This document shows positions 9,978 to 21,966 of a stretch of DNA of 64,000 nt, one piece after another (the stretch's first letter is position 1; every line of letters starts with the position of its first letter). The notes below the pieces were generated by a model. That model was not told the origin of the DNA and did not search any database. It worked only from the letters and a program-made list of their open reading frames with translations. Location: contig JAVDOI010000040.1 in the NCBI GenBank assembly GCA_032191485.1, positions 739,001 to 803,000 of the forward strand, written 5' to 3'. Position numbers and translations under genes: made by a program. This DNA comes from Leptoclinus maculatus (taxonomy: Eukaryota > Chordata > Actinopteri > Perciformes > Stichaeidae).

Positions 9978-11142
9978 CCTCAAATGCCTTGTGGACAACC
10001 AAACACCAATCCAAATGGATCAGTCTGTTGATTAACTTCACACTGTAATGAATGACGAGAGTCTCATTCGCTGTCTATCTTAGAGGCTGTGTGTGTGTGA
10101 TCTGTGTTCTGTGTGTGTTCTCTGTGTTGTGTGATCTGTGTTCTGTGTGTGATCTGGGATTTGTGTTCTGTGTTCTGTGTGTGATCTCTGTGTTCTATCT
10201 GTGATGTGTGTGATCTGTGTTCCGTGTTCCGTGTGTGATCTCTGTGATCTGTGTGTGATATCTGTGTTCTGTGTGTGATCTGTGTTCCGTGTGTGATCTC
10301 TGTGTTCTATCTGTGATCTGTGTTTGTTCTGTGTGATCTGTGTTCTGTGTGTGATCTCTGTGTTCTATCTGTGATGTGTGTGATCTGTGTTCCGTGTTCC
10401 GTGTGTGATCTCTGTGTTCTATCTGTGATCTGTGTGTGATCTCTGTGTTCTGTGTTCTGTGTGTGATCTGTGTTCCGTGTGTGATCTCTGTGTTCTGTGT
10501 GTGATCTGTGTTCTATCTGTGATCTGTGTGTGTTCTGTGTGATCTGTGTTCTGTGTGTGATCTCTGTGTTGTGTGATCTGTGTGATCTGTGTTCTGTCTG
10601 ACGCCCCTCATGGAACATCGCTGTGCTCCCAGCCTCAAATCACTGTATGCATCAGCCCTGACTGCTTGGCGACATTTCCAGCTCTGAATGCCAATTTCTG
10701 TCCTCCGAGTCAGATTGTGGGTTGAGGTCCTTTTGTAGCCTTTATTTCTTTTGCAGTTTGTCCAGAAAAGTGCAAGCATTGCTGTGCAGCAGTGTCTGTT
10801 GTATGCTGTGAAGCTGTGTGTTGAGTAATGCAAATTGCCCGGGTTCGCCAAGATAAGTGGGTGTGGCCTTCTGGATGTGCCTAAAGTGATTGTGTGTTCT
10901 CACTGATATTTTCCCTTCTTTGTGGGAGAAATGTGTTCCGAAGATTCTTCCATTGTTAGCATGCTTAGGTTTTAGGCTTTCGTTTGGTTGCTGGGCTGTG
11001 TTTGCATTCTCAGAAGCAGAAACAGCTTGTTTGCTGTGTGCTAAATGCTAAAGGACTGCACTCTGGGATTATGCCACCTGGGAACCGTCATCCGGAGTAC
11101 TATGTCTGGGAATGCCGCCCCTGCCGCTGTCTCTTCCAACTC

Positions 11143-11306
11143 ATACTTACCTGGCAGGGGAGATACCATGATCAAGAAGGTGGTTCACCCAGGGCGAGGC
11201 CCAGCCATTGCACTCCGGTTGTGCTGACCACTGCGAATTCCCCAAATGTGGGAATCTCGACTGCATAATTTCTGGTAGTGGGGGACTGCGTTCGCGCTCT
11301 CCCCTG
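11143..11306 (+). ncRNA. RNU1: U1 snRNA, unit 6
   Basis: Intact common form. The upstream flank has CCACCTGGG where units 1-5 have CCATCTGGG. Confidence 0.97.
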
Positions 11307-11520
11307 ATTGTCATGTTGAAAAAAATATCAAGTGGTTTGTACTTTTGATTGGAGGGGAGGAAATAGTACAATGGAGAATATTGCCCTCTTTAAGATGTGG
11401 GCAGGAGTATGGGAATGGGTGTGGCTTCAGATTTGGAACAGGGCACGTCAATTTAGGCTTACTATGAGCGTTTTGACTGGGACAACTAGGGACTTCGGCT
11501 GCTCTTGACAAGAGTGCTGT

Positions 11521-11640
11521 ACTTACTTTGGTTTCTCTTCATAACGCACAAGTCTTTCGCCTTTTACTAAAGACTTCCGTGGAGAGGAACACCAATGAGT
11601 TCAACCTATTTTTAGCAGGCTTTGCCGTTTGGCTGAGTAC
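11521..11640 (+). ncRNA. RNU5: U5 snRNA, unit 7 (class A)
   Basis: Intact class A copy in a mosaic unit: class A U5 and U2 but the CTTGTTTGCTG-type U1 flank. Confidence 0.9.
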
Positions 11641-11819
11641 ACTTGTACACTTGTGAAAAGATAAAAAGCTGTCCTTAACTAGACCAAGGTTCTTGACCAT
11701 GGAGTGCTTGGATGGGTGTGCCAACCTGTAGCCACTGCTATGACCCATTGAAAGAACTGCACCATGACAAGGGAGAAATGTGTCAGGAGGTTGACACAGG
11801 AAGCAAACAGTTGGGGGTC

Positions 11820-12006
11820 ATCGCTTCTCGGCCTTTTGGCTAAGATCAAGTGTAGTATCTGTTCTTATCAGTTTAATATCTGATATGTCCTCTATATGAG
11901 GATAACGTATTAAGCAGATTTTTAGCATCGGGAGATGAAAAAGAGGCTTGCTCCGTTCACTCCACGCATTGACCCGGTATTGCAGCATTGCCGGGAACGG
12001 TGCACT
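11820..12006 (+). ncRNA. RNU2: U2 snRNA, unit 7
   Basis: Intact copy with the AAAAAGAGGC form. Confidence 0.97.
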
Positions 12007-12959
12007 CCTCAAATGCCTTGTGGACAACCAAACACCAATCCAAATGGATCAGTCTGATGATTAACTTCACACTGTAATGAATGACGAGAGTCTCGCTGTC
12101 TATCTTAGAGGCTGTGTGTGATCTGTGTTCTGTGTGTGATCTGGGATTTGTGTTCTGTGTTCTGTGTGTGATCTCTGTGTTCTATCTGTGATGTGTGTGA
12201 TCTGTGTTCCGTGTTCCGTGTGTGATCTCTGTGTTCTATCTGTGATCTGTGTGTGATCTCTGTGTTCTGTGTTCTGTGTGTGATCTGTGTTCCGTGTGTG
12301 ATCTCTGTGTTCTGTGTGTGATCTGTGTTCTATCTGTGATCTGTGTGTGTTCTGTGTGATCTGTGTTCTGTGTGTGATCTCTGTGTTGTGTGATCTGTGT
12401 GATCTGTGTTCTGTCTGACGCCCCTCATGGAACATCGCTGTGCTCCCAGCCTCAAATCACTGTATGCATCAGCCCTGACTGCTTGGCGACATTTCCAGCT
12501 CTGAATGCCAATTTCTGTCCTCCGAGTCAGATTGTGGGTTGAGGTCCTTTTGTAGCCTTTATTTCTTTTGCAGTTTGTCCAGAAAAGTGCAAGCATTGCT
12601 GTGCAGCAGTGTCTGTTGTATGCTGTGAAGCTGTGTGTTGAGTAATGCAAATTGCCCGGGTTCGCCAAGATAAGTGGGTGTGGCCTTCTGGATGTGCCTA
12701 AAGTGATTGTGTGTTCTCACTGATATTTTCCCTTCTTTGTGGGAGAAATGTGTTCCGAAGATTCTTCCATTGTTAGCATGCTTAGGTTTTAGGCTTTCGT
12801 TTGGTTGCTGGGCTGTGTTTGCATTCTCAGAAGCAGAAACAGCTTGTTTGCTGTGTGCTAAATGCTAAAGGACTGCACTCTGGGATTATGCCACCTGGGA
12901 ACCGTCATCCGGAGTACTATGTCTGGGAATGCCGCCCCTGCCGCTGTCTCTTCCAACTC

Positions 12960-13123
12960 ATACTTACCTGGCAGGGGAGATACCATGATCAAGAAGGTGG
13001 TTCACCCAGGGCGAGGCCCAGCCATTGCACTCCGGTTGTGCTGACCACTGCGAATTCCCCAAATGTGGGAATCTCGACTGCATAATTTCTGGTAGTGGGG
13101 GACTGCGTTCGCGCTCTCCCCTG
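12960..13123 (+). ncRNA. RNU1: U1 snRNA, unit 7
   Basis: Intact common form. Confidence 0.97.
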
Positions 13124-13337
13124 ATTGTCATGTTGAAAAAAATATCAAGTGGTTTGTACTTTTGATTGGAGGGGAGGAAATAGTACAATGGAGAATATTG
13201 CCCTCTTTAAGATGTGGGCAGGAGTATGGGAATGGGTGTGGCTTCAGATTTGGAACAGGGCACGTCAATTTAGGCTTACCATGAGCGTTTTGACTGGGAC
13301 AACTAGGGACTTCGGCTGCTCTTGACAAGAGTGCTGT

Positions 13338-13457
13338 ACTTACTTTGGTTTCTCTTCATAACGCTTAAGTCTTTCGCCTTTTACTAAAGACTTCCGTGGA
13401 GAGCAACACCAATGAGTTCAACCTATTTTTAGCAGGCTTTGCCGTTTGGCTGAGCCT
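13338..13457 (+). ncRNA. RNU5: U5 snRNA, unit 8 (class B)
   Basis: Class B copy, a duplicate of unit 6 including its downstream one-base deletion. Confidence 0.9.
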
Positions 13458-13632
13458 TGTACACTTGTGAAAAGATAAAAAGCTGTCCTAACTAGACCAA
13501 GGTTCTTGACCATGGAGTGCTTGGATGGGTGTGCCAACCTGTAGCCACTGCTATGACCCATTGAAAGAACTGCACCATGACAAGGGAGAAATGTGTCAGG
13601 AGGTTGACACAGGAAGCAAACAGTTGGGGGTC

Positions 13633-13819
13633 ATCGCTTCTCGGCCTTTTGGCTAAGATCAAGTGTAGTATCTGTTCTTATCAGTTTCATATCTGATATG
13701 TCCTCTATATGAGGATAACGTATTAAGCAGATTTTTAGCATCGGGAGATGAAAAAGGGGCTTGCTCCGTTCACTCCACGCATTGACCCGGTATTGCAGCA
13801 TTGCCGGGAACGGTGCACT
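13633..13819 (+). ncRNA. RNU2: U2 snRNA, unit 8 (stem-loop IIa variant)
   Basis: Intact, GTTTCATATCTG form, duplicate of unit 6. Confidence 0.97.
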
Positions 13820-14984
13820 CCTCAAATGCCTTGTGGACAACCAAACACCAATCCAAATGGATCAGTCTGTTGATTAACTTCACACTGTAATGAATGACGA
13901 GAGTCTCATTCGCTGTCTATCTTAGAGGCTGTGTGTGTGTGATCTGTGTTCTGTGTGTGTTCTCTGTGTTGTGTGATCTGTGTTCTGTGTGTGATCTGGG
14001 ATTTGTGTTCTGTGTTCTGTGTGTGATCTCTGTGTTCTATCTGTGATGTGTGTGATCTGTGTTCCGTGTTCCGTGTGTGATCTCTGTGATCTGTGTGTGA
14101 TATCTGTGTTCTGTGTGTGATCTGTGTTCCGTGTGTGATCTCTGTGTTCTATCTGTGATCTGTGTTTGTTCTGTGTGATCTGTGTTCTGTGTGTGATCTC
14201 TGTGTTCTATCTGTGATGTGTGTGATCTGTGTTCCGTGTTCCGTGTGTGATCTCTGTGTTCTATCTGTGATCTGTGTGTGATCTCTGTGTTCTGTGTTCT
14301 GTGTGTGATCTGTGTTCCGTGTGTGATCTCTGTGTTCTGTGTGTGATCTGTGTTCTATCTGTGATCTGTGTGTGTTCTGTGTGATCTGTGTTCTGTGTGT
14401 GATCTCTGTGTTGTGTGATCTGTGTGATCTGTGTTCTGTCTGACGCCCCTCATGGAACATCGCTGTGCTCCCAGCCTCAAATCACTGTATGCATCAGCCC
14501 TGACTGCTTGGCGACATTTCCAGCTCTGAATGCCAATTTCTGTCCTCCGAGTCAGATTGTGGGTTGAGGTCCTTTTGTAGCCTTTATTTCTTTTGCAGTT
14601 TGTCCAGAAAAGTGCAAGCATTGCTGTGCAGCAGTGTCTGTTGTATGCTGTGAAGCTGTGTGTTGAGTAATGCAAATTGCCCGGGTTCGCCAAGATAAGT
14701 GGGTGTGGCCTTCTGGATGTGCCTAAAGTGATTGTGTGTTCTCACTGATATTTTCCCTTCTTTGTGGGAGAAATGTGTTCCGAAGATTCTTCCATTGTTA
14801 GCATGCTTAGGTTTTAGGCTTTCGTTTGGTTGCTGGGCTGTGTTTGCATTCTCAGAAGCAGAAACAGCTTGTTTGCTGTGTGCTAAATGCTAAAGGACTG
14901 CACTCTGGGATTATGCCACCTGGGAACCGTCATCCGGAGTACTATGTCTGGGAATGCCGCCCCTGCCGCTGTCTCTTCCAACTC

Positions 14985-15148
14985 ATACTTACCTGGCAGG
15001 GGAGATACCATGATCAAGAAGGTGGTTCACCCAGGGCGAGGCCCAGCCATTGCACTCCGGTTGTGCTGACCACTGCGAATTCCCCAAATGTGGGAATCTC
15101 GACTGCATAATTTCTGGTAGTGGGGGACTGCGTTCGCGCTCTCCCCTG
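14985..15148 (+). ncRNA. RNU1: U1 snRNA, unit 8
   Basis: Intact common form. Confidence 0.97.
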
Positions 15149-15362
15149 ATTGTCATGTTGAAAAAAATATCAAGTGGTTTGTACTTTTGATTGGAGGGGA
15201 GGAAATAGTACAATGGAGAATATTGCCCTCTTTAAGATGTGGGCAGGAGTATGGGAATGGGTGTGGCTTCAGATTTGGAACAGGGCACGTCAATTTAGGC
15301 TTACTATGAGCGTTTTGACTGGGACAACTAGGGACTTCGGCTGCTCTTGACAAGAGTGCTGT

Positions 15363-15482
15363 ACTTACTTTGGTTTCTCTTCATAACGCACAAGTCTTTC
15401 GCCTTTTACTAAAGACTTCCGTGGAGAGGAACACCAATGAGTTCAACCTATTTTTAGCAGGCTTTGCCGTTTGGCTGAGTAC
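15363..15482 (+). ncRNA. RNU5: U5 snRNA, unit 9 (class A)
   Basis: Intact class A copy; duplicate of unit 7. Confidence 0.9.
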
Positions 15483-15661
15483 ACTTGTACACTTGTGAAA
15501 AGATAAAAAGCTGTCCTTAACTAGACCAAGGTTCTTGACCATGGAGTGCTTGGATGGGTGTGCCAACCTGTAGCCACTGCTATGACCCATTGAAAGAACT
15601 GCACCATGACAAGGGAGAAATGTGTCAGGAGGTTGACACAGGAAGCAAACAGTTGGGGGTC

Positions 15662-15848
15662 ATCGCTTCTCGGCCTTTTGGCTAAGATCAAGTGTAGTAT
15701 CTGTTCTTATCAGTTTAATATCTGATATGTCCTCTATATGAGGATAACGTATTAAGCAGATTTTTAGCATCGGGAGATGAAAAAGAGGCTTGCTCCGTTC
15801 ACTCCACGCATTGACCCGGTATTGCAGCATTGCCGGGAACGGTGCACT
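15662..15848 (+). ncRNA. RNU2: U2 snRNA, unit 9
   Basis: Intact copy, AAAAAGAGGC form; duplicate of unit 7. Confidence 0.97.
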
Positions 15849-16801
15849 CCTCAAATGCCTTGTGGACAACCAAACACCAATCCAAATGGATCAGTCTGAT
15901 GATTAACTTCACACTGTAATGAATGACGAGAGTCTCGCTGTCTATCTTAGAGGCTGTGTGTGATCTGTGTTCTGTGTGTGATCTGGGATTTGTGTTCTGT
16001 GTTCTGTGTGTGATCTCTGTGTTCTATCTGTGATGTGTGTGATCTGTGTTCCGTGTTCCGTGTGTGATCTCTGTGTTCTATCTGTGATCTGTGTGTGATC
16101 TCTGTGTTCTGTGTTCTGTGTGTGATCTGTGTTCCGTGTGTGATCTCTGTGTTCTGTGTGTGATCTGTGTTCTATCTGTGATCTGTGTGTGTTCTGTGTG
16201 ATCTGTGTTCTGTGTGTGATCTCTGTGTTGTGTGATCTGTGTGATCTGTGTTCTGTCTGACGCCCCTCATGGAACATCGCTGTGCTCCCAGCCTCAAATC
16301 ACTGTATGCATCAGCCCTGACTGCTTGGCGACATTTCCAGCTCTGAATGCCAATTTCTGTCCTCCGAGTCAGATTGTGGGTTGAGGTCCTTTTGTAGCCT
16401 TTATTTCTTTTGCAGTTTGTCCAGAAAAGTGCAAGCATTGCTGTGCAGCAGTGTCTGTTGTATGCTGTGAAGCTGTGTGTTGAGTAATGCAAATTGCCCG
16501 GGTTCGCCAAGATAAGTGGGTGTGGCCTTCTGGATGTGCCTAAAGTGATTGTGTGTTCTCACTGATATTTTCCCTTCTTTGTGGGAGAAATGTGTTCCGA
16601 AGATTCTTCCATTGTTAGCATGCTTAGGTTTTAGGCTTTCGTTTGGTTGCTGGGCTGTGTTTGCATTCTCAGAAGCAGAAACAGCTTGTTTGCTGTGTGC
16701 TAAATGCTAAAGGACTGCACTCTGGGATTATGCCACCTGGGAACCGTCATCCGGAGTACTATGTCTGGGAATGCCGCCCCTGCCGCTGTCTCTTCCAACT
16801 C

Positions 16802-16965
16802 ATACTTACCTGGCAGGGGAGATACCATGATCAAGAAGGTGGTTCACCCAGGGCGAGGCCCAGCCATTGCACTCCGGTTGTGCTGACCACTGCGAATTCC
16901 CCAAATGTGGGAATCTCGACTGCATAATTTCTGGTAGTGGGGGACTGCGTTCGCGCTCTCCCCTG
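16802..16965 (+). ncRNA. RNU1: U1 snRNA, unit 9
   Basis: Intact common form. Confidence 0.97.
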
Positions 16966-17179
16966 ATTGTCATGTTGAAAAAAATATCAAGTGGTTTGTA
17001 CTTTTGATTGGAGGGGAGGAAATAGTACAATGGAGAATATTGCCCTCTTTAAGATGTGGGCAGGAGTATGGGAATGGGTGTGGCTTCAGATTTGGAACAG
17101 GGCACGTCAATTTAGGCTTACTATGAGCGTTTTGACTGGGACAACTAGGGACTTCGGCTGCTCTTGACAAGAGTGCTGT

Positions 17180-17299
17180 ACTTACTTTGGTTTCTCTTCA
17201 TAACGCACAAGTCTTTCGCCTTTTACTAAAGACTTCCGTGGAGAGGAACACCAATGAGTTCAACCTATTTTTAGCAGGCTTTGCCGTTTGGCTGAGTAC
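17180..17299 (+). ncRNA. RNU5: U5 snRNA, unit 10 (class A)
   Basis: Intact class A copy. Confidence 0.9.
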
Positions 17300-17478
17300 A
17301 CTTGTACACTTGTGAAAAGATAAAAAGCTGTCCTTAACTAGACCAAGGTTCTTGACCATGGAGTGCTTGGATGGGTGTGCCAACCTGTAGCCACTGCTAT
17401 GACCCATTGAAAGAACTGCACCATGACAAGGGAGAAATGTGTCAGGAGGTTGACACAGGAAGCAAACAGTTGGGGGTC

Positions 17479-17665
17479 ATCGCTTCTCGGCCTTTTGGCT
17501 AAGATCAAGTGTAGTATCTGTTCTTATCAGTTTAATATCTGATATGTCCTCTATATGAGGATAACGTATTAAGCAGATTTTTAGCATCGGGAGATGAAAA
17601 AGGGGCTTGCTCCGTTCACTCCACGCATTGACCCGGTATTGCAGCATTGCCGGGAACGGTGCACT
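17479..17665 (+). ncRNA. RNU2: U2 snRNA, unit 10
   Basis: Intact copy, AAAAAGGGGC form. Confidence 0.97.
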
Positions 17666-18634
17666 CCTCAAATGCCTTGTGGACAACCAAACACCAATCC
17701 AAATGGATCAGTCTGATGATTAACTTCACACTGTAATGAATGACGAGAGTCTCGCTGTCTATCTTAGAGGCTGTGTGTGATCTGTGTTCTGTGTGTGATC
17801 TGTGTTCTGTGTGTGATCTGGGATTTGTGTTCTGTGTTCTGTGTGTGATCTCTGTGTTCTATCTGTGATGTGTGTGATCTGTGTTCCGTGTTCCGTGTGT
17901 GATCTCTGTGTTCTATCTGTGATCTGTGTGTGATCTCTGTGTTCTGTGTTCTGTGTGTGATCTGTGTTCCGTGTGTGATCTCTGTGTTCTGTGTGTGATC
18001 TGTGTTCTATCTGTGATCTGTGTGTGTTCTGTGTGATCTGTGTTCTGTGTGTGATCTCTGTGTTGTGTGATCTGTGTAATCTGTGTTCTGTCTGACGCCC
18101 CTCATGGAACATCGCTGTGCTCCCAGCCTCAAATCACTGTATGCATCAGCCCTGACTGCTTGGCGACATTTCCAGCTCTGAATGCCAATTTCTGTCCTCC
18201 GAGTCAGATTGTGGGTTGAGGTCCTTTTGTAGCCTTTATTTCTTTTGCAGTTTGTCCAGAAAAGTGCAAGCATTGCTGTGCAGCAGTGTCTGTTGTATGC
18301 TGTGAAGCTGTGTGTTGAGTAATGCAAATTGCCCGGGTTCGCCAAGATAAGTGGGTGTGGCCTTCTGGATGTGCCTTAAGTGATTGTGTGTTCTCACTGA
18401 TATTTTCCCTTCTTTGTGGGAGAAATGTGTTCCGAAGATTCTTCCATTGTTAGCATGCTTAGGTTTTAGGCTTTCGTTTGGTTGCTGGGCTGTGTTTGCA
18501 TTCTCAGAAGCAGAAACAGCTTGCCAATGGAAGCTAATGCTAAAGGACTGCACTCTGGGATTATGCCATCTGGGAACCGTCATCCGGAGTACTATGTCTG
18601 GGAATGCCGCCCCTGCCACTGTCTCTTCCAACTC

Positions 18635-18798
18635 ATACTTACCTGGCAGGGGAGATACCATGATCAAGAAGGTGGTTCACCCAGGGCGAGGCCCGGCCAT
18701 TGCACTCCGGTTGTGCTGACCACTGCGAATTCCCCAAATGTGGGAATCTCGACTGCATAATTTCTGGTAGTGGGGGACTGCGTTCGCGCTCTCCCCTG
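18635..18798 (+). ncRNA. RNU1: U1 snRNA, unit 10
   Basis: Full length with a private A-to-G change just before the U1A loop (GCCCGGCCATTGC). Confidence 0.96.
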
Positions 18799-19012
18799 AT
18801 TGTCATGTTGAAAAAAATATCAAGTGGTTTGTACTTTTGATTGGAGGGGAGGAAATAGTACAATGGAGAATATTGCCCTCTTTAAGATGTGGGCAGGAGT
18901 ATGGGAATGGGTGTGGCTTCAGATTTGGAACAGGGCACGTCAATTTAGGCTTACTATGAGCGTTTTGACTGGGACAACTAGGGACTTCGGCTGCTCTTGA
19001 CAAGAGTGCTGT

Positions 19013-19132
19013 ACTTACTTTGGTTTCTCTTCATAACGCACAAGTCTTTCGCCTTTTACTAAAGACTTCCGTGGAGAGGAACACCAATGAGTTCAACCTA
19101 TTTTTAGCAGGCTTTGCCGTTTGGCTGAGTAC
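19013..19132 (+). ncRNA. RNU5: U5 snRNA, unit 11 (class A)
   Basis: Intact class A copy; the last U5 before the Polinton. Confidence 0.9.
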
Positions 19133-19311
19133 ACTTGTACACTTGTGAAAAGATAAAAAGCTGTCCTTAACTAGACCAAGGTTCTTGACCATGGAGTGCT
19201 TGGATGGGTGTGCCAACCTGTAGCCACTGCTATGACCCATTGAAAGAACTGCACCATGACAAGGGAGAAATGTGTCAGGAGGTTGACACAGGAAGCAAAC
19301 AGTTGGGGGTC

Positions 19312-19498
19312 ATCGCTTCTCGGCCTTTTGGCTAAGATCAAGTGTAGTATCTGTTCTTATCAGTTTAATATCTGATATGTCCTCTATATGAGGATAACGT
19401 ATTAAGCAGATTTTTAGCATCGGGAGATGAAAAAGGGGCTTGCTCCGTTCACTCCACGCATTGACCCGGTATTGCAGCATTGCCGGGAACGGTGCACT
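19312..19498 (+). ncRNA. RNU2: U2 snRNA, unit 11
   Basis: Intact copy. Its unit is cut 629 bases downstream by the Polinton, so the matching U1 lies at 35655. Confidence 0.97.
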
Positions 19499-20121
19499 CC
19501 TCAAATGCCTTGTGGACAACCAAACACCAATCCAAATGGATCAGTCTGATGATTAACTTCACACTGTAATGAATGACGAGAGTCTCGCTGTCTATCTTAG
19601 AGGCTGTGTGTGATCTGTGTTCTGTGTGTGATCTGTGTTCTGTGTGTGATCTGGGATTTGTGTTCTGTGTTCTGTGTGTGATCTCTGTGTTCTATCTGTG
19701 ATGTGTGTGATCTGTGTTCCGTGTTCCGTGTGTGATCTCTGTGTTCTATCTGTGATCTGTGTGTGATCTCTGTGTTCTGTGTTCTGTGTGTGATCTGTGT
19801 TCCGTGTGTGATCTCTGTGTTCTGTGTGTGATTTGTGTTCTATCTGTGATCTGTGTGTGTTCTGTGTGATCTGTGTTCTGTGTGTGATCTCTGTGTTGTG
19901 TGATCTGTGTGATCTGTGTTCTGTCTGACGCCCCTCATGGAACATCGCTGTGCTCCCAGCCTCAAATCACTGTATGCATCAGCCCTGACTGCTTGGCAAC
20001 ATTTCCAGCTCTGAATGCCAATTTCTGTCCTCCGAGTCAGATTGTGGGTTGAGGTCCTTTTGTAGCCTTTATTTCTTTTGCAGTTTGTCCAGAAAAGTGC
20101 AAGCATTGCTGTGCAGCAGTG

Positions 20122-20127
20122 TCTGTT
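20122..20127. repeat. Target-site duplication of the Polinton, left copy
   Basis: TCTGTT, repeated at 35309-35314. Without the element, the array sequence GTGTCTGTTGTATGCTG is restored as in all other units. A 6-bp duplication is the usual Polinton product. Confidence 0.95.
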
Positions 20128-20296
20128 AGTAGTAATACATATGTTGGTATGCGCGTGCACAATTAATTGGTCCAAAACCTTTGCGCGTGCACGTGTCCAT
20201 ATATGACACATGCGCCTGAGGCGAACACATGGTACTGATCACATGACATATGAAACTTCTTTGCGCGGGCCTGCGAGCGTGCCCTGTAGGAGGAGG
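20128..20296 (+). repeat. Polinton left terminal inverted repeat
   Basis: Matches the reverse complement of 35138-35308 almost base for base from AGTAGTAATACATATG to the CCTGTAGGAGGAG near its inner end, with a few differences in the last 40 bases. Confidence 0.95.
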
Positions 20297-20417
20297 GGTC
20301 ATTTGAATGATACTGCATAAAGCGAGCCGTCAATCACAGCATTGGCCTTTTCCCCTGACAACTATATGTGCTGTCAAGGAGCTATCTGGAGCAGATCCAT
20401 TTCGTCCGTATCAAGCC
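20297..20417 (+). promoter_or_regulatory. Left promoter region of the Polinton
   Basis: Non-coding stretch between the left repeat and the first ATG. It holds a TATA-like GCATAAAG near 20315 about 100 bases before the ATG at 20418, suiting rightward transcription of the leader gene. Position and motif only. Confidence 0.4.
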
Positions 20418-20935
20418 ATGACTACTGATCAAACGTAAGTATTTTCTTCTTTCATTTTATTTATTTATTTCGTGGGTCAGTGTTTATTTTAAATCAGACT
20501 TGTTTTCTAAAGGCTCTCATCAACAGCGGGCAGGCCTGTGTATAGGGGGGAAGATATTGAAAACAGACCACCGAGCCTCTTCTATGGTGCGTATTTAGTT
20601 TTAGGGTTTAAATACCATTTTTATTCGGTTAATACGATAATCTATTTTATTTAACTATTTATTTCACTCCATATCATTGTAGATTCATCAGATGATTTTC
20701 AATCACCGGAAAAAAAACGAATCCATCAGGGGTCTGTGAGAAAACCTGTGAACCACTGTGAGTGAATGAATTGTAAATACCAATGTTCTGTTGTATCCCT
20801 TCCAAAAGAGAATATTAATTTCGTTTCATTGTAAATAAATATAGACATCAACGCTCCCAAACCTGGGAGATTATCGTCGAGATATAAACGGGCTGGTGTT
20901 AAAAAAAGGTGTGTACATGTTTAATTTACCATGTT

Positions 20936-20970
<35 letters not shown>

Positions 20971-21882
20971 ACTATTGTTTTGTTCATTAGGACTCTGTCT
21001 GAGAGACCCCGACAAAACATCTGTAAGCCTGCATATGAGAGCGTTGGAGCACATGACCGTACATCGATTGTCGAGCCCCGACAAACTAAGAGTGTGTCTA
21101 GGTGTGTGTTCGTTAAATAATGTTTCATTTATTTACCCCAGGGGGTTTTCATCTATATATTACTAATATTTGTCTTTGTTTATCAAGGGTTTTACCGGAG
21201 AGGCCGCAATCCTGCACTAACGCCCCAGATGAAGCGGGCATAGCAGTGGCGGCACTACTCCAAGCTGAACCCGATTTGACTGCAATTGCTGCTGCCGGGT
21301 GCTGGCCCACCACCGGATCATCTGCCCGTTTTGCGATCAACTCCCCAGCCGGAGCACCTATCAGAGACTAAAATATCTGTTGCAGAGGCTTCAAACAGTG
21401 AGTTCGAAACCGCTTCAAAGTTTACTGAATGGCCTGTGGACACCGCACAATTTGTATGCGACCAAGATTTTGATGGTAATGATGTGTTTATAGAAACAGG
21501 CCCACTGTTTACTGACCAGCCGTTTGACCCCGTGCGATATTTGTACGAACAAAGTATTGCACCTGTTGATACTGTGTGTATACCTGTAGGCCCTATTAAT
21601 GATGTACAGGCTGGTGCTGATGTAGATTCACATGATTTGTTTGATGTAAGTCAGTGGATTGATGAGCAGGAGCGTGGGCAAGGCGCACAGTACATACAGC
21701 CGATGGGTGAAGACATGAGCGCTAACATTAGGACCATGCAACTACAGATTGTAAGGCTAGATCGAAGGATTACTTTGGGGAGGGAATCTCAGGAGGAATT
21801 CATTCGCGCGAGTGTAATACGTACAAAACACATATTTAGTACTCTCAATCATATTATGTCAGTCATGGAAGACAGAGTCTAG
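20418..21882 (+). CDS. Multi-exon Polinton leader gene, function unknown
   Basis: Not recognised as a known family. Short open segments are separated by introns with clear GT...AG ends. Proposed exons are 20418-20434, 20513-20586, 20683-20757, 20845-20908, 20991-21101 and from 21188 on; each join keeps one frame open. Donors include ACGTAAGT at 20435 and GTGAGTGAATG at 20758. The sixth exon runs to a stop at 21369-21371. The next long frame (about 21280-21882) is shifted by one, so a further splice, such as donor 21330 or 21246 with an acceptor near 21347 or 21385, or an old frameshift, is needed to join it. The early part is basic and serine/proline-rich; the last 50 residues look like an amphipathic helix. 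Intron 5' to exon 5 holds a (TA)n run at about 20938-20966. Position suggests an early or regulatory product. Confidence 0.55.
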
Positions 21883-21966
21883 GCAGGCTCGATAATTCAC
21901 TAGACAGTTTTTGGTTGTTTGTTTTAGTTTTTGTTTCTTAGAGGGAGGGTTATACACTGGGTCAAT

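Larger units (their letters stand above)
9496..17179 (+). repeat. Two-unit higher-order duplication, 2 x 3842 bp
   Basis: Units 6+7 (9496-13337) and units 8+9 (13338-17179) have the same length of 3842 bases and share private marks: the CTGTCCTAACT deletion, a GTGTGATATCTG minisatellite block, CCACCTGGG before U1 and the 18-base shortened second minisatellite. I saw no differences on reading the diagnostic stretches; a full alignment was not done. Confidence 0.85.
1..20127 (+). repeat. U5-U2-U1 snRNA tandem array, left block (units 1-11)
   Basis: Head-to-tail units, each U5, then U2, a GT-rich minisatellite, and U1, all on the + strand. Starts of successive U5 genes are 138, 1971, 3804, 5830, 7663, 9496, 11521, 13338, 15363, 17180 and 19013. 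Spacings are about 1833 (short), 1817 (short with an 18-base minisatellite deletion, units 7 and 9) or about 2026 bases (long, units 3, 6 and 8). Bases 1-137 are the U1-U5 spacer of a preceding unit. Spacers are about 215 bases from U1 to U5, 179 from U5 to U2 and about 970 from U2 to U1. No U4, U6 or 5S rRNA gene was seen in the unit. The block ends where the Polinton is inserted upstream of the U1 of unit 11. Confidence 0.95.

Noticed and set aside
1..20127. U4, U6, 5S rRNA or tRNA genes in the spacers
   Set aside because: Their conserved starts and internal control boxes were looked for by eye and not found; a covariance search would be decisive.
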